64,000 nt of DNA. It comes from Verrucomicrobiota bacterium (GTDB taxonomy: Bacteria > Verrucomicrobiota > Verrucomicrobiia > Limisphaerales > UBA9464). This document shows positions 25,614 to 36,723 of the stretch, one piece after another. The translations under genes and the position numbers were made by a program. The notes under the pieces are model-generated. The model made no database searches, was not told the DNA's origin, and was given only the letters and a program-made list of their open reading frames with translations. Positions within the stretch are counted from its first letter, which is position 1, and the number at the start of each line of letters is the position of its first letter. The DNA lies in the NCBI GenBank assembly GCA_017309115.1, contig JAFLEF010000003.1:124001-188000 (forward strand). Reading direction: 5' to 3'.

Positions 25614-26813
25614 TTACTTGGTCCGAACGCGGAACAACTGGGCGTCGGCGTCCAGGCTCGGCAGCAGGAATTGCGCATTGGCTCCGCCAACGACCTCCTG
25701 GAGGACGTTCCAGGCGTTGGCTGGGGTCAGGGATTCCAGAATGTAGGTCCGGCTAGCTAGGCCATTGAAGGGAAGGACTAAGCCGGCTCCGCTGGTTCCG
25801 GGGATTTGAAGGGCGAGCGGGTTGGCCACGGTGAGGGTGGCCGGGGGGCTGGTCGTGGTCCCGCCGCTACCGGTCACGCTGACCGTATAGTCTCCGGCAT
25901 TGTCCGGTTGAACGGCCGCCAGCGTGAGGGATGGACTGGCTTGACCGTCGAGATTAACCCCGTTGCGGGCCCACGCGTAGGTGAGGGTGCCGTTACCGGT
26001 GGCAGCTGAAGTCAGGATCACCGTTTCGCCGGTGTGAACGTTCGTGCCGTGGGGCACGGTGGTGAACGTGGGCGGCAGGGATCCGGGAATCACGGTCAGA
26101 ATCGCGGGATCGCTGACTTGGACGCCGCCGCCATTTCGGACGCGCACACGATAGGTGCCGCCATCGGCGACGGTTACGGCGGCAAAGTTTAAGCTCGGAC
26201 CGGTCGCATTGGGTACTTCGAGATCGTCCTTGAGCCATTGGTAGGTTAGCGACCCACCGGTGGCGGTGACGGTCAGCGCCGCCGCCGCACCGGCATTGAC
26301 GGTGACGTTTTGAGGATGCGCCGTGATGGAGGGCGCGACGTCGACAACGGTGATGGTTAAGAAGACCGTGGCGAAGTGATCCCCTTGCTTGTTGGCGTTC
26401 TCCCAGCCCGTCACCCGGACGTTGGAATAGACCCCGGCCTGGGTGGGTTTGCCGGTAATTCGCCAGATCGTCCCGGATTTAGTGGGCTGATTGAATCCGG
26501 GCGGCAGGTTGCCAGCCTCATAAACCGCCGGGGCAAGGGTTTTGCCACCTGAGGTGTAGGTGAGACTGATGCGGAAAGCGGAATCCACTCCGTTGGTGGC
26601 ACTGACCTTGCCCCCGGAAGGATTGGTGATTGTGATCGAGGCGCCGGAGACCGCGTGGAACGAACCGGCGACGGCGGCGGAACTGACAAACCACCGCAGC
26701 AAGGCGACGATGGGAGAAGCGGCAGCCACGGCGTCCGCTGTCATGACCCGAACCAACGGGAGGCATTGGAGCAGAACGGAGAGAACGAGAGAGGGAAGAC
26801 GGAGGGTACGCAT
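25614..26813 (-). CDS. Secreted Ig-like domain protein, paralogue A
   Basis: A 399-residue exported protein. The start at 26813 was chosen to match the paralogue (MRT-(L/F)-RLPSLVLSVLLQCLPLVRV). An N-terminal hydrophobic region (about 10-60) is followed by a Putative-Ig-like strand set (SITITNPSGGKVSATNGVDSAF, then SGTIWRITGKPTQAGVYSNVRVTG), then two Ig-like domains (PSITAHPQNVTVNAG...TYQWLKDDLEV; GTNVHTGETVILTS...TYAWARNG), and a C-terminal segment ending in AQLFRVRTK. Such tails are typical of verrucomicrobial surface proteins. It is a tandem paralogue of the gene at 26971-28167. Function unknown. Confidence 0.85.
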   Translation of the reverse strand: MRTLRLPSLVLSVLLQCLPLVRVMTADAVAAASPIVALLRWFVSSAAVAGSFHAVSGASITITNPSGGKVSATNGVDSAFRISLTYTSGGKTLAPAVYEAGNLPPGFNQPTKSGTIWRITGKPTQAGVYSNVRVTGWENANKQGDHFATVFLTITVVDVAPSITAHPQNVTVNAGAAAALTVTATGGSLTYQWLKDDLEVPNATGPSLNFAAVTVADGGTYRVRVRNGGGVQVSDPAILTVIPGSLPPTFTTVPHGTNVHTGETVILTSAATGNGTLTYAWARNGVNLDGQASPSLTLAAVQPDNAGDYTVSVTGSGGTTTSPPATLTVANPLALQIPGTSGAGLVLPFNGLASRTYILESLTPANAWNVLQEVVGGANAQFLLPSLDADAQLFRVRTK

Positions 26814-26970
26814 ACAAGCCTGTGAATTCCCATAAGCAGAACACATGCCGCGGTAAATGACCGGCCTGCCTACACTCGGTTACTGACTGGCCTCAGGTGT
26901 TTGACTGTCCCCGCTCGGTGGCTACCGAAGTGATTCGGTTCGGGCTGTCGGCGGCGATTTCCATCGCCGA

Positions 26971-28167
26971 CTACTTGGTCCGAACCCGGAACAATTGGGC
27001 CGGGGCTTCCAAGGCGGGGAGTAGGAATTGCGCATTGGCTCCGCCGTTGACTTCTTGCAGCGAATTCCAGGTGTTGGCGGGCGTAAGGGCTTCCAAGACG
27101 TACCTGCGTTTGGCCAGGCCATTGAAGGGAAGGGTCAAGCCCGAGCCGCTGAGGCCTGGGACTTGGAGGGCCAGCGGACTGGCCACTGTGAGGGTGGCGG
27201 CCGGGCTCGTGGTGGTGCCGCCGCTGCCGGTCACGCTAACCGTGTAATCACCGGCCGTTTCGGGCTGGATCGCGGCCAGGGTTAGAGTGGGACTGGTTTG
27301 GCCGTCGAGGTTGGCGCCGTTGCGAGCCCAGGCGTAGGTGAGGGGACCGTCACCGGTGGCGGCGGAAGTCAGGATCACCGTTTCCCCAGCGTGAACATTC
27401 GTTCCCTGCGGCACGAGGGTGAACGTTGGTGGTAGGGATCCGGGAATCACGGTCAGGATAGCCGCATCGCTCACTTTGACACCGCCTCCGTTCTGGACGC
27501 GAACCCGGTAGGTGCCGCCGTCGGCCACGGTCACCGCAGCAAAATTCAAGGTCGGGCCGGTCGCATTGGGCACTTCCAAATCGTCCTTTAGCCACTGGTA
27601 TGTCAGCGACCCTCCGGTCGCGGTAACCGATAACGCCGCGGGTGCCCCGGCGTTGACCGAAACGCTCTGGGGTTGCGCGGTGATCGTGGGGGCCTCGTCC
27701 ACCACGGTGATGGTCAAGACCACCGTGGCTTTGTTCCCCAGTTTATTGGCGTTCTGATAGCCCGTGAGCCGGACATTGGAAAAGACGCCGGCTTGGGTGG
27801 GCTTGCCCGTGATGCGCCAAATGGTTCCGGACCGGGCCGGTTGATTGAACCCCGGCGGCAAATTCACCGCATCATAAACTGCTGGGGTGAGTGTTGTTGA
27901 GCCCGAAGTATAGGTAAGACTGACGCGGAAGGCCGAGTCCACGCCATTGGTGGCAGAGACCTTGCCCCCGGCGGGATTGGTGATCGTGATCGAGGCGCCG
28001 GAGACGGCATGGAATGATCCTGCTACGGCGGCAGAACTAATGAACCACCGCAGTAAGGCGACGATGGGAGAAGCGGCGGCCACGGCATCCGCGGTCGCGA
28101 CCCGGACCAACGGGAGACATTGCAACAGAACGGAGAGAACGAGGGAGGGAAGGCGGAAGGTACGCAT
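26971..28167 (-). CDS. Secreted Ig-like domain protein, paralogue B
   Basis: 398 residues with the same order of elements as its downstream neighbour: signal peptide, PAGGKVSATNGVDSAF, SGTIWRITGKPTQAGVFSN, two Ig domains (TYQWLKDDLEV and TYAWARNGANL) and the tail ending AQLFRVRTK. The two proteins are near-identical over most of their length. Differences cluster in a few loops (for example KLGNKATVVLTIT versus KQGDHFATVFLTIT) and in the C-terminal region. This is a recent tandem duplication. The gene sits 94 bp downstream of the end of the exbD gene. Confidence 0.85.
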   Translation of the reverse strand: MRTFRLPSLVLSVLLQCLPLVRVATADAVAAASPIVALLRWFISSAAVAGSFHAVSGASITITNPAGGKVSATNGVDSAFRVSLTYTSGSTTLTPAVYDAVNLPPGFNQPARSGTIWRITGKPTQAGVFSNVRLTGYQNANKLGNKATVVLTITVVDEAPTITAQPQSVSVNAGAPAALSVTATGGSLTYQWLKDDLEVPNATGPTLNFAAVTVADGGTYRVRVQNGGGVKVSDAAILTVIPGSLPPTFTLVPQGTNVHAGETVILTSAATGDGPLTYAWARNGANLDGQTSPTLTLAAIQPETAGDYTVSVTGSGGTTTSPAATLTVASPLALQVPGLSGSGLTLPFNGLAKRRYVLEALTPANTWNSLQEVNGGANAQFLLPALEAPAQLFRVRTK

Positions 28168-28261
28168 ACAAGCCCATGATCGGTTATGGGCTCACCTATG
28201 CACCATCGGACCAGTTTGGTCCAACGGCGGATTCACTGGTCCGTCGCCGGACCGCTCCGGC

Positions 28262-28684
28262 TTAGAGCGCTTTGTTCTTGGTGAACGCTTTGACGTTGGT
28301 GATCTGAGATTGCTTGGCGAAGTCCAGAACCTTGATCACCAAACGCCAAGCGGCGTCTCCGTCAGCGCGGATGACCAACCGGACCTGAGGATCCCCGGCT
28401 TTGGCCGACTGCAGCTCGCTCAAGAGTCGGTCGGCTGTCACAGCCCGGTTGCCCACGAAATAATTGGGTTCCGTGGTGGCCACGGTAACAATCATGGGCG
28501 GCTTCTCCACGCCGGCTCCGGATTTGGTGGCCTCGCTGCTTTCCGGAAGTTCCAGCTTCACCGCCGGCGCGTTCTTGAACGTGGTGGTGAACAATAGGAA
28601 CACCAGCATCACGAGCAGGACGTCGATTAGCGAGATGATGATGATCGCCGGGGCATTGCGTCGGCGGCGGGGATAGAACTTCAT
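28262..28684 (-). CDS. exbD: ExbD/TolR-type biopolymer transport protein
   Basis: 140 residues with a short cytoplasmic N-terminus, one membrane helix (IIIISLIDVLLVMLVFLLF) containing the conserved Asp of the proton path (SLIDVLLVML), and a periplasmic domain (VTVATTEPNYFVGNRAV ... VRLVIRADGDAAWRLVIKVLDFAK). It pairs with ExbB to energise outer-membrane transport through TonB. The start overlaps the exbB stop by 4 bp (ATGA), indicating translational coupling. Confidence 0.92.
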   Translation of the reverse strand: MKFYPRRRRNAPAIIIISLIDVLLVMLVFLLFTTTFKNAPAVKLELPESSEATKSGAGVEKPPMIVTVATTEPNYFVGNRAVTADRLLSELQSAKAGDPQVRLVIRADGDAAWRLVIKVLDFAKQSQITNVKAFTKNKAL

Positions 28685-29310
28685 GACCGCTTGGAGGCCG
28701 AAACGGGCGCGTCGGTGCCGTCACCCAGATAATGGCGGCGAATCAGATCATCGCACTGGCCTTCGAGTTCCACCGCCAGAACCTCGACCTTCTTATTGAA
28801 AAAGCTCCAAGCCACCAGGGTGGGAATCGCCACCAGCAGTCCGACCAGGGTTTTGTTCAAAGCGTCGCCAATGCCCTTGGCCAGCAGGGCGTAATCCCCG
28901 GAGAGCGCTTTCCCGAAGTCCACGAAAAGCGGAATGATGCCGTAGATGGTGCCGACTAGACCAATCAGCGGGGCAATGCCGACGATGATCTCCAGCACGA
29001 CCAGTCCCCGTTCCATCTGCGCCACTTCGCCGCGGGCTTTGACCTCCACGGCGCTGGTGGTTTCCTCCTTGGGCCAGCGCAAATGGTCCAGAATCGTGAG
29101 CACCAGCCGGCCCAGTGGGGAGGGGGAGGCGGCGCAGGTCCCGCGGAGCGCCGAGGCGTCGAGGGTGTTGAGAGCGTTGACGAGGCCGGGCGGCATGATT
29201 TTGGACCGTCGCAACGCCCAGCCGCGTTCGAGGACAATCGCGACGGAAATGACCGACAAGACCAGCAGCAGCCAGACAAACGGGCCGCCATTCTCCAATA
29301 GGGCAAACAT
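28681..29310 (-). CDS. exbB: ExbB/TolQ/MotA-type proton channel protein
   Basis: 209 residues with a first membrane segment (PFVWLLLVLSVISVAIVLERGW) and two later ones including the conserved MERGLVVLEIIVGIAPLIGLVGTIYGII and LVGLLVAIPTLVAWSFF. Length and motif order fit ExbB/TolQ, the inner-membrane proton channel that drives TonB/TolA. It begins one base after the tonB stop, so the three genes form one operon. Confidence 0.93.
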   Translation of the reverse strand: MFALLENGGPFVWLLLVLSVISVAIVLERGWALRRSKIMPPGLVNALNTLDASALRGTCAASPSPLGRLVLTILDHLRWPKEETTSAVEVKARGEVAQMERGLVVLEIIVGIAPLIGLVGTIYGIIPLFVDFGKALSGDYALLAKGIGDALNKTLVGLLVAIPTLVAWSFFNKKVEVLAVELEGQCDDLIRRHYLGDGTDAPVSASKRS

Positions 29311-29311
29311 C

Positions 29312-30526
29312 TCAGTAGTAATTGAACGTAAAGGTCACCGGGATCACATCCCCGCCGATGATTCGTCGAATTTCGGGTGGCCAGCGTCCGAACGGCGCCG
29401 GTTGCATGACCGAAAGTTCGCAGAGCAGGGCAAGCGTTTCGCCGACATCGGAATTCTTGGTGGCCAGACTGGTGACGGTGCCGTCGGAATGCAGATCGAA
29501 GGTGATGACCACCTTGCCGATGCGCTCCATGGCGAAGCGGCGTTCCTCAAGGAGCCGGTACCAGCGTTGCTGCACGGCCAACACCATCCGGTAATGGTAG
29601 TCCCCCAGCGGACTGGCCTTCACATCCAGCGAGGACTCCAAGGCCATCCGCGAGACGCCGCCCTCCTGCCGCATCTTTTCCCCGACCATCGCGCCTTTGG
29701 TGGGCATTACCTCAGACAAGCGCTTGGGCGGGCGTCGTTTGACCGGAGGAGTTTGCGCCTGCGGAGCCGATTCCGTCGGGGGAGCGGTCTGGGTGGGGAC
29801 TTTGGGCGGATTGAGCTCGGTCGGTTTAACCGGATCCGTCGGACGCGCCTGGGGATTCGCCTTGGCCAACAGCGTTTCTCCGGGAGTTGGCTGGGGTTGG
29901 ACGGGTTCCGGCGGCGTCAGGGTCAGTTCCTTGGGCTTATCCAGCGGCTTGACCTCAGTCTTCACCAGGGGAACCGGCGGAGGCAGCGCCTGCGGAACGG
30001 GGGGCTGAACCACCTCCGGTTCGGTGGGAGTGGCGGCCGCGGTCTCCTCGGCTTCCGCAACTGCGTCTTTCGGGGTCGCCGGTTGTGGCTTCTCCACGGG
30101 GCGCAGGGTGTCGAACGTCTTCAGCGTGTCATCCCGATTGCCATCGATCCGAGGCTTGGCCTGATCGGTCGTCGTGGGATTCGGATTCGCCGCCCGGGTG
30201 TTGGCCGTGGAGAAGAGAGCGGTGTTTTCCGGCGCTTCCTCCGTCACAGAAGCCGGGTCCACTTCCACGAATTGCAGCGGGATTTCCTGCCAGGACTCCG
30301 CTGGAGGCGCCGGCGTTGGGGTGTTGGGAGTGGGGTTCAGCTGGGCGGCAATCGGTCGCACGGCCCGGTCCAGCCAGGGGGGCAACCAGCCATTTTTGAG
30401 GGCGGCTTGGATCAAGACGGACATCAGCCACACGTACAGGTGGAGGGCAAGCGAGAGGAGCAGTGCGATCACCAGAGGTGAGCGCAACCGCCGCAACCAC
30501 GCTGCTTTGGGCCAAGTGGCCGTCAT
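29312..30526 (-). CDS. tonB: TonB-like energy transducer
   Basis: A 404-residue protein from the ATG at 30526; the open frame continues upstream but without a plausible N-terminus. One N-terminal membrane segment (PLVIALLLSLALHLYVWLMSVLI) leads into a long proline-, threonine- and alanine-rich periplasmic spacer (about 60-250) and a C-terminal globular part (RWYRLLEERRFAMERIGKVVITFDLHSDGTVTS...ENSDVG-like region...PFGRWPPEIR). This layout is TonB-like, and its position directly before exbB and exbD confirms the assignment. It may serve outer-membrane receptors outside this window. Divergent from acnA. Confidence 0.85.
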   Translation of the reverse strand: MTATWPKAAWLRRLRSPLVIALLLSLALHLYVWLMSVLIQAALKNGWLPPWLDRAVRPIAAQLNPTPNTPTPAPPAESWQEIPLQFVEVDPASVTEEAPENTALFSTANTRAANPNPTTTDQAKPRIDGNRDDTLKTFDTLRPVEKPQPATPKDAVAEAEETAAATPTEPEVVQPPVPQALPPPVPLVKTEVKPLDKPKELTLTPPEPVQPQPTPGETLLAKANPQARPTDPVKPTELNPPKVPTQTAPPTESAPQAQTPPVKRRPPKRLSEVMPTKGAMVGEKMRQEGGVSRMALESSLDVKASPLGDYHYRMVLAVQQRWYRLLEERRFAMERIGKVVITFDLHSDGTVTSLATKNSDVGETLALLCELSVMQPAPFGRWPPEIRRIIGGDVIPVTFTFNYY

Positions 30527-30771
30527 TCCGTTCGTTCGGGAAGCCTGCCGCACAGGGGAATCAGGGGCAAGCACCCCGCGACATTCTGGAGGCAGACGTT
30601 GGGCAACCGGTGATCGTTCAAGGGAACTCCCCCTGACTTGAACGAGCGTTCGAGACTCGGAATCCCCGCAATTGCCAGAAAGGCTGTCCCCGAGGTGCCG
30701 CGTTTCTTGACGCTTCCGGCCGTGATCCTCACTGTCCGGGTCCGGTTTTTCGTTGGTTTCATCCCATACGC

Positions 30772-33489
<2,718 letters not shown>

Positions 33490-33496
33490 GCGGGAA

Positions 33497-33679
33497 GGTT
33501 GAACCGCAGATTAAACACAGATTGACGCAGATTTTTTGGGGAACCTGGAGACGGAGAAGTCGCCTTAGAGGGCGATTGCTCGGTCGTTGAGAGACGACGG
33601 TTCTCCCCCGGAAGAATCTGCGAGGATCGGCGTTAATCTGCGGATAACTCCCGTAGTCGGCGGCTCTCCAAGCGGGGAG
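33497..33679. repeat. 183-bp tandem repeat, unit 1
   Basis: Unit beginning GGTTGAACCGCAGATTAA. Inside it, CCGCAGATTAAAC (33504-33516) and its partner GTTAATCTGCGG (33632-33643) form an inverted pair around about 115 nt. It directly follows acnA and precedes a nearly identical second unit. Confidence 0.75.
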
Positions 33680-33852
33680 GGTTGAACCGCAGATTAAACA
33701 CAGATTGACGCAGATTTTTGGGAACCTGGAGACGGAGGAGTCGCCGTAGAGGGCGATCACTTGGTCGATGGGAGAGAACGGTTTTCCCTCCGGAGAATCT
33801 GCGAGAATCGGCGTTAATCTGCGGATAACTTCCCCGTCGGCGGCTCCGGGGA
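33680..33852. repeat. 183-bp tandem repeat, unit 2
   Basis: Second unit with the same inverted pair (33687-33699 and 33813-33824) and the same internal blocks (CCTGGAGACGGAG, AGTCGCC, TAGAGGGCGAT). Differences are a handful of substitutions and short indels. It may also serve as a transcription barrier between acnA and the convergent dedA. Confidence 0.75.
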
Positions 33853-33859
33853 AGCTGGG

Positions 33860-34525
33860 TTACGCCGGGCTTGAGCCGCTTTTCTTGGCTTCCTGGCGGG
33901 CTTTCCAGAACTCGAAGACCATCGGCAGGACACTAATGAAGATAATGCCGAGCACGATCACTTCGAATCGCTTCTTCACGAACTCCATCTGTCCGAAATG
34001 CCAGCCTGCCGGCAGGATCAGACCTACCCACAGAAGGGCGCCGATCACGTTGAACGACATAAACCGCGAATAGTTCATCGCGCCCATGCCGGCGACAAAC
34101 GGCGCAAACGTTCGAACGATGGGAACAAACCGCGCGAGGATGATGGTCTTGCCACCGTATTTCTCGAAGAAGGCGTGAGTGCGAGCGAGATACTCCGGCT
34201 TGATGAAGCGAGGATACCTCGCTGACAGCCGCTGGCCGGCCACCCGGCCAATCCAATAGTTCGCGGTGTCTCCGAGAATTGCCGCGATGACCATCAACGA
34301 TCCGGCGACCCACACGTTGAGCCCCGATTTCGGGTCAGCCGCTAAGGCGCCGACGGCGAAGAGCAGTGAATCGCCCGGGAGAAAGGGCGTCACCACAAGG
34401 CCGGTCTCGCAGAAGATGATCAGGAAGAGGATGGCGTAAATCCATGGCCCTTGAGCCCGGGTCAGCTCGTAAAGGTGGTCTTGGAGGTGAAGAACGATAT
34501 CGAGCGCTTGCTTCAACAGATCCAT
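33860..34525 (-). CDS. DedA/VTT-family membrane protein
   Basis: 221 residues, typical for DedA. Features: IIFCETGLVVTPFLPGDSLLFAVGALAA (conserved E and GD), GDTANYWIGRVAG, FFEKYGGKTIILARFVPIVRTFAPFVAGMGAM (the R-x-x-P-x-x-R region) and two C-terminal membrane segments. DedA proteins sit in the inner membrane and are linked to lipid scrambling/flippase activity and envelope stability. Divergent from the zinc dehydrogenase gene. Confidence 0.94.
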   Translation of the reverse strand: MDLLKQALDIVLHLQDHLYELTRAQGPWIYAILFLIIFCETGLVVTPFLPGDSLLFAVGALAADPKSGLNVWVAGSLMVIAAILGDTANYWIGRVAGQRLSARYPRFIKPEYLARTHAFFEKYGGKTIILARFVPIVRTFAPFVAGMGAMNYSRFMSFNVIGALLWVGLILPAGWHFGQMEFVKKRFEVIVLGIIFISVLPMVFEFWKARQEAKKSGSSPA

Positions 34526-34590
34526 GCCGGGGCGAACCGTGCGGGAACTTCACCTTGCCCGGCAAGGGTCTTGTCCGTTTGTCTGGGCCG

Positions 34591-35622
34591 GTGAAGGTCG
34601 CACGGCTCCATGGACAACGGGATTTGCGGATTGAGGAGGTAGAGGACGTTCCGCTGCAGGCCGGCGAAGTTAGGGTCAACATTGAGGCGGCCCTGACGTG
34701 TGGAACCGACTTGAAGGTCTGGCGGCGCGGTTACCACGCCCGAATGCTGACGCCCCCGTGCCGCTTTGGTCATGAGTTCGCCGGGCGGATCAGCGAGGTG
34801 GGGCCCGGGGTGACGGATTGGTCGGTGGGGGACCGCGTGGTAGCCGCCAATTCGGCACCCTGCGGCGGTTGTCCCGCTTGCCGACGGGGTCAGGAGCAAT
34901 TGTGTGCGGATCTGCTGTTTCTGAACGGGGCCTATGGCGAATCCCTGGTGATTCCGGAGCGAATCGTCCGGCGAAACCTCCTTCGCTTGAAGCCCACGAC
35001 GGACTTTCGCACGGCGGCATTGACCGAGCCGCTGGCCTGTGTGGTGTTAGGATTGGATGAATTGCAGGTGAATCCAGGGGATCGCGTGCTGGTGATCGGG
35101 AGCGGGCCGATCGGGGTCATGGCCGCGGTATTGGCCCAGGTGGGCGGGGCGGAGGCCACGCTGGTGGGGCGAGGGGCTGAGCGACTGACAGCGGCGCGGC
35201 GCATGGGCATTTCCCAGGTGATTGATCTGGGAACGGGCGACGTCGAGACAGCGGTACGATCCGCGGAACCGGGCGCAACGTTCGATGCGGTGTTCGAAGC
35301 GGTCGGTAAACCGGAGACGTGGGCAGCGGCGACGCGGTTGGTCCGGCCAGGAGGTCGGGTGAACTGGTTTGGCGGATGTCCGGCCAACACCACCGTCACC
35401 GTGGACACCGGGCTGATTCACTATTCGTCGCTGACCCTGCGCGCGAGTTTTCATCACACCCCGCGGACCATTCGGCGAGCCTTGGACCTGCTGGAATCTG
35501 GTGTGTTGCCGATTGCCGAATGGGTAACTGCGGAAGCGTCGCTGGACGAACTGCCCGCGGTGTTCCAGCGGATGGATAGCGGTTCGTCCGCTTTGAAGAC
35601 GTTGATTCGTCCGAGGGGCTAG
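34591..35622 (+). CDS. Zinc-dependent alcohol dehydrogenase-family (MDR) protein
   Basis: 343 residues from the GTG at 34591; an upstream ATG at 34444 would overlap dedA and add non-conserved sequence. MDR features: CGTDLKVWRRGYH with the first zinc ligand, FGHEFAGRISEVGPGV, the structural zinc cluster CGGCPACRRGQEQLC, and the Rossmann motif VIGSGPIGVMAAVLA. The family oxidises alcohols or polyols with NAD(P) (sorbitol, threonine or galactitol dehydrogenase types). The substrate cannot be assigned. Confidence 0.92.
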   Translation: MKVARLHGQRDLRIEEVEDVPLQAGEVRVNIEAALTCGTDLKVWRRGYHARMLTPPCRFGHEFAGRISEVGPGVTDWSVGDRVVAANSAPCGGCPACRRGQEQLCADLLFLNGAYGESLVIPERIVRRNLLRLKPTTDFRTAALTEPLACVVLGLDELQVNPGDRVLVIGSGPIGVMAAVLAQVGGAEATLVGRGAERLTAARRMGISQVIDLGTGDVETAVRSAEPGATFDAVFEAVGKPETWAAATRLVRPGGRVNWFGGCPANTTVTVDTGLIHYSSLTLRASFHHTPRTIRRALDLLESGVLPIAEWVTAEASLDELPAVFQRMDSGSSALKTLIRPRG

Positions 35623-36146
35623 CGTCGCCCCACCGGCAGCGGTAGGGATGGACCGCCGGGCCGTCCCCGGTTGGCCGGCGCAGCCCTGCTGACCGGAGTT
35701 TGCTGGTCAGTGTTGGCGAAACGTGGCGCGACTCCGTCTCCAAACGGGGAACGGTCTCCCGCGGAGGACGCGGAGGACGCGGAGGGGGGACGGGGAGAGA
35801 GGGGGAGAGAGGGGGAGGGGGAGACTATGGTGACCGTGGCATTTCCGGCCTCTCAAAGCCCGACATCTATGGTGTGCGGCAGCCCTCTGCCGCTTTGGGG
35901 CGCGTGGATGGCAGTTGGGGGGTTGATGTACTCGACGCGTCACTCGCCGGGACGAAAAGCGGTAGCTCCGCTGCGCTGCGCGACCGCACTCCAAACGCTT
36001 CGCGCTCTCCGTGGCGACCTTACCGCTTACCCCTTACCGCTTACCGGGCTTCCAGCCCCGCTGAGGAATGAACTTGTTCCGGGAAGAAGCCAAACGATGA
36101 TCTCCGCTCGTCTTTCGACCCGACGGTCGAAGGCCGAATTCTGGTC
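35623..36146. other. Intergenic region with repeat fragments and low-complexity DNA
   Basis: 524 bp. The start (GCGTCGCCCCACC at 35625-35637) is a fragment of the right arm of the 92-bp element. A purine-rich stretch of GGGAGAGA units lies around 35785-35825. Short open frames here have no homology I can recognise, so I call no gene. Confidence 0.5.
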
Positions 36147-36686
36147 ATGAGATTGTTCCAAGCGTTTCGAGTTTTCTTTCGCGTCCTCAGTGACGGCGAG
36201 TTTGCCGCGCGGGTGGCCCGGGCGGAATCACCAGAGGTGTCGACCCGACCGACGCCGGCTGCGGCCCCGGTTCCTGTGACGGCCCCGGTCAAGCCCGCCT
36301 CGCGCCGCAGTGAGGCCTTGACCTTGCTGGCCGTGTTCCAGCGGGAAGGTCGGCTGGTCGATTTCCTCCAGGAACCGATCGAGAGTTATACCGATGCCCA
36401 GATCGGCGCGGCAGTGCGGGAAGTGCACAAAGGATGCCGCCAAGTGTTGGAACGGCTGTTCGCTCCAGCGCCCGCGGTACCCACCGCCGAAGGGGCGCCG
36501 CTGAAGGTGGAGCAGGGGTACGATCCGGGCCGCATTCGGCTGACGGGCCAAGTGTCCGGCACAGCGCCTTGGCAGGGCACGGTGGCGCATCCGGGTTGGG
36601 AAGCGAAACGGTGCGATCTGCCGGAATGGACCGGAACCCCGGCCGCGGAACGCGTGATCGCTCCGGCTGAGATCGAAATCCGTTAG
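36147..36686 (+). CDS. DUF2760 protein of an Hsp70-type locus
   Basis: 179 residues. A short N-terminal helix region and an Ala/Pro linker precede the conserved DUF2760 core: SEALTLLAVFQREGRLVDFLQEPIESYTDAQIGAAVREVHKGCR, then VEQGYDPGRIRLTGQVSG, GTVAHPGWEA and the C-terminal AERVIAPAEIEI. DUF2760 genes are often found next to paired Hsp70-like genes, as here. The role may be as an accessory to these chaperones; the evidence is context only. The first Hsp70 gene follows after 37 bp. Confidence 0.9.
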   Translation: MRLFQAFRVFFRVLSDGEFAARVARAESPEVSTRPTPAAAPVPVTAPVKPASRRSEALTLLAVFQREGRLVDFLQEPIESYTDAQIGAAVREVHKGCRQVLERLFAPAPAVPTAEGAPLKVEQGYDPGRIRLTGQVSGTAPWQGTVAHPGWEAKRCDLPEWTGTPAAERVIAPAEIEIR

Positions 36687-36723
36687 GCATTTCCTGCGTT
36701 TCAGACATTTTCCTGCCTCGTTC

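Noticed and set aside
28946..30481. 511-residue plus-strand open frame rich in R, G, H and F
   Set aside because: Antisense to exbB and tonB; low-complexity composition typical of a shadow of the Pro-rich TonB spacer.
33497..33852. Possible CRISPR array because of two direct repeats
   Set aside because: Only two units of about 180 bp with internal inverted pairs; no short repeat/spacer pattern and no cas genes in the window.
35671..36150. 159-residue plus-strand open frame
   Set aside because: Contains the GGGAGAGA low-complexity run and a repeat fragment, with no recognisable domain or ribosome binding site.
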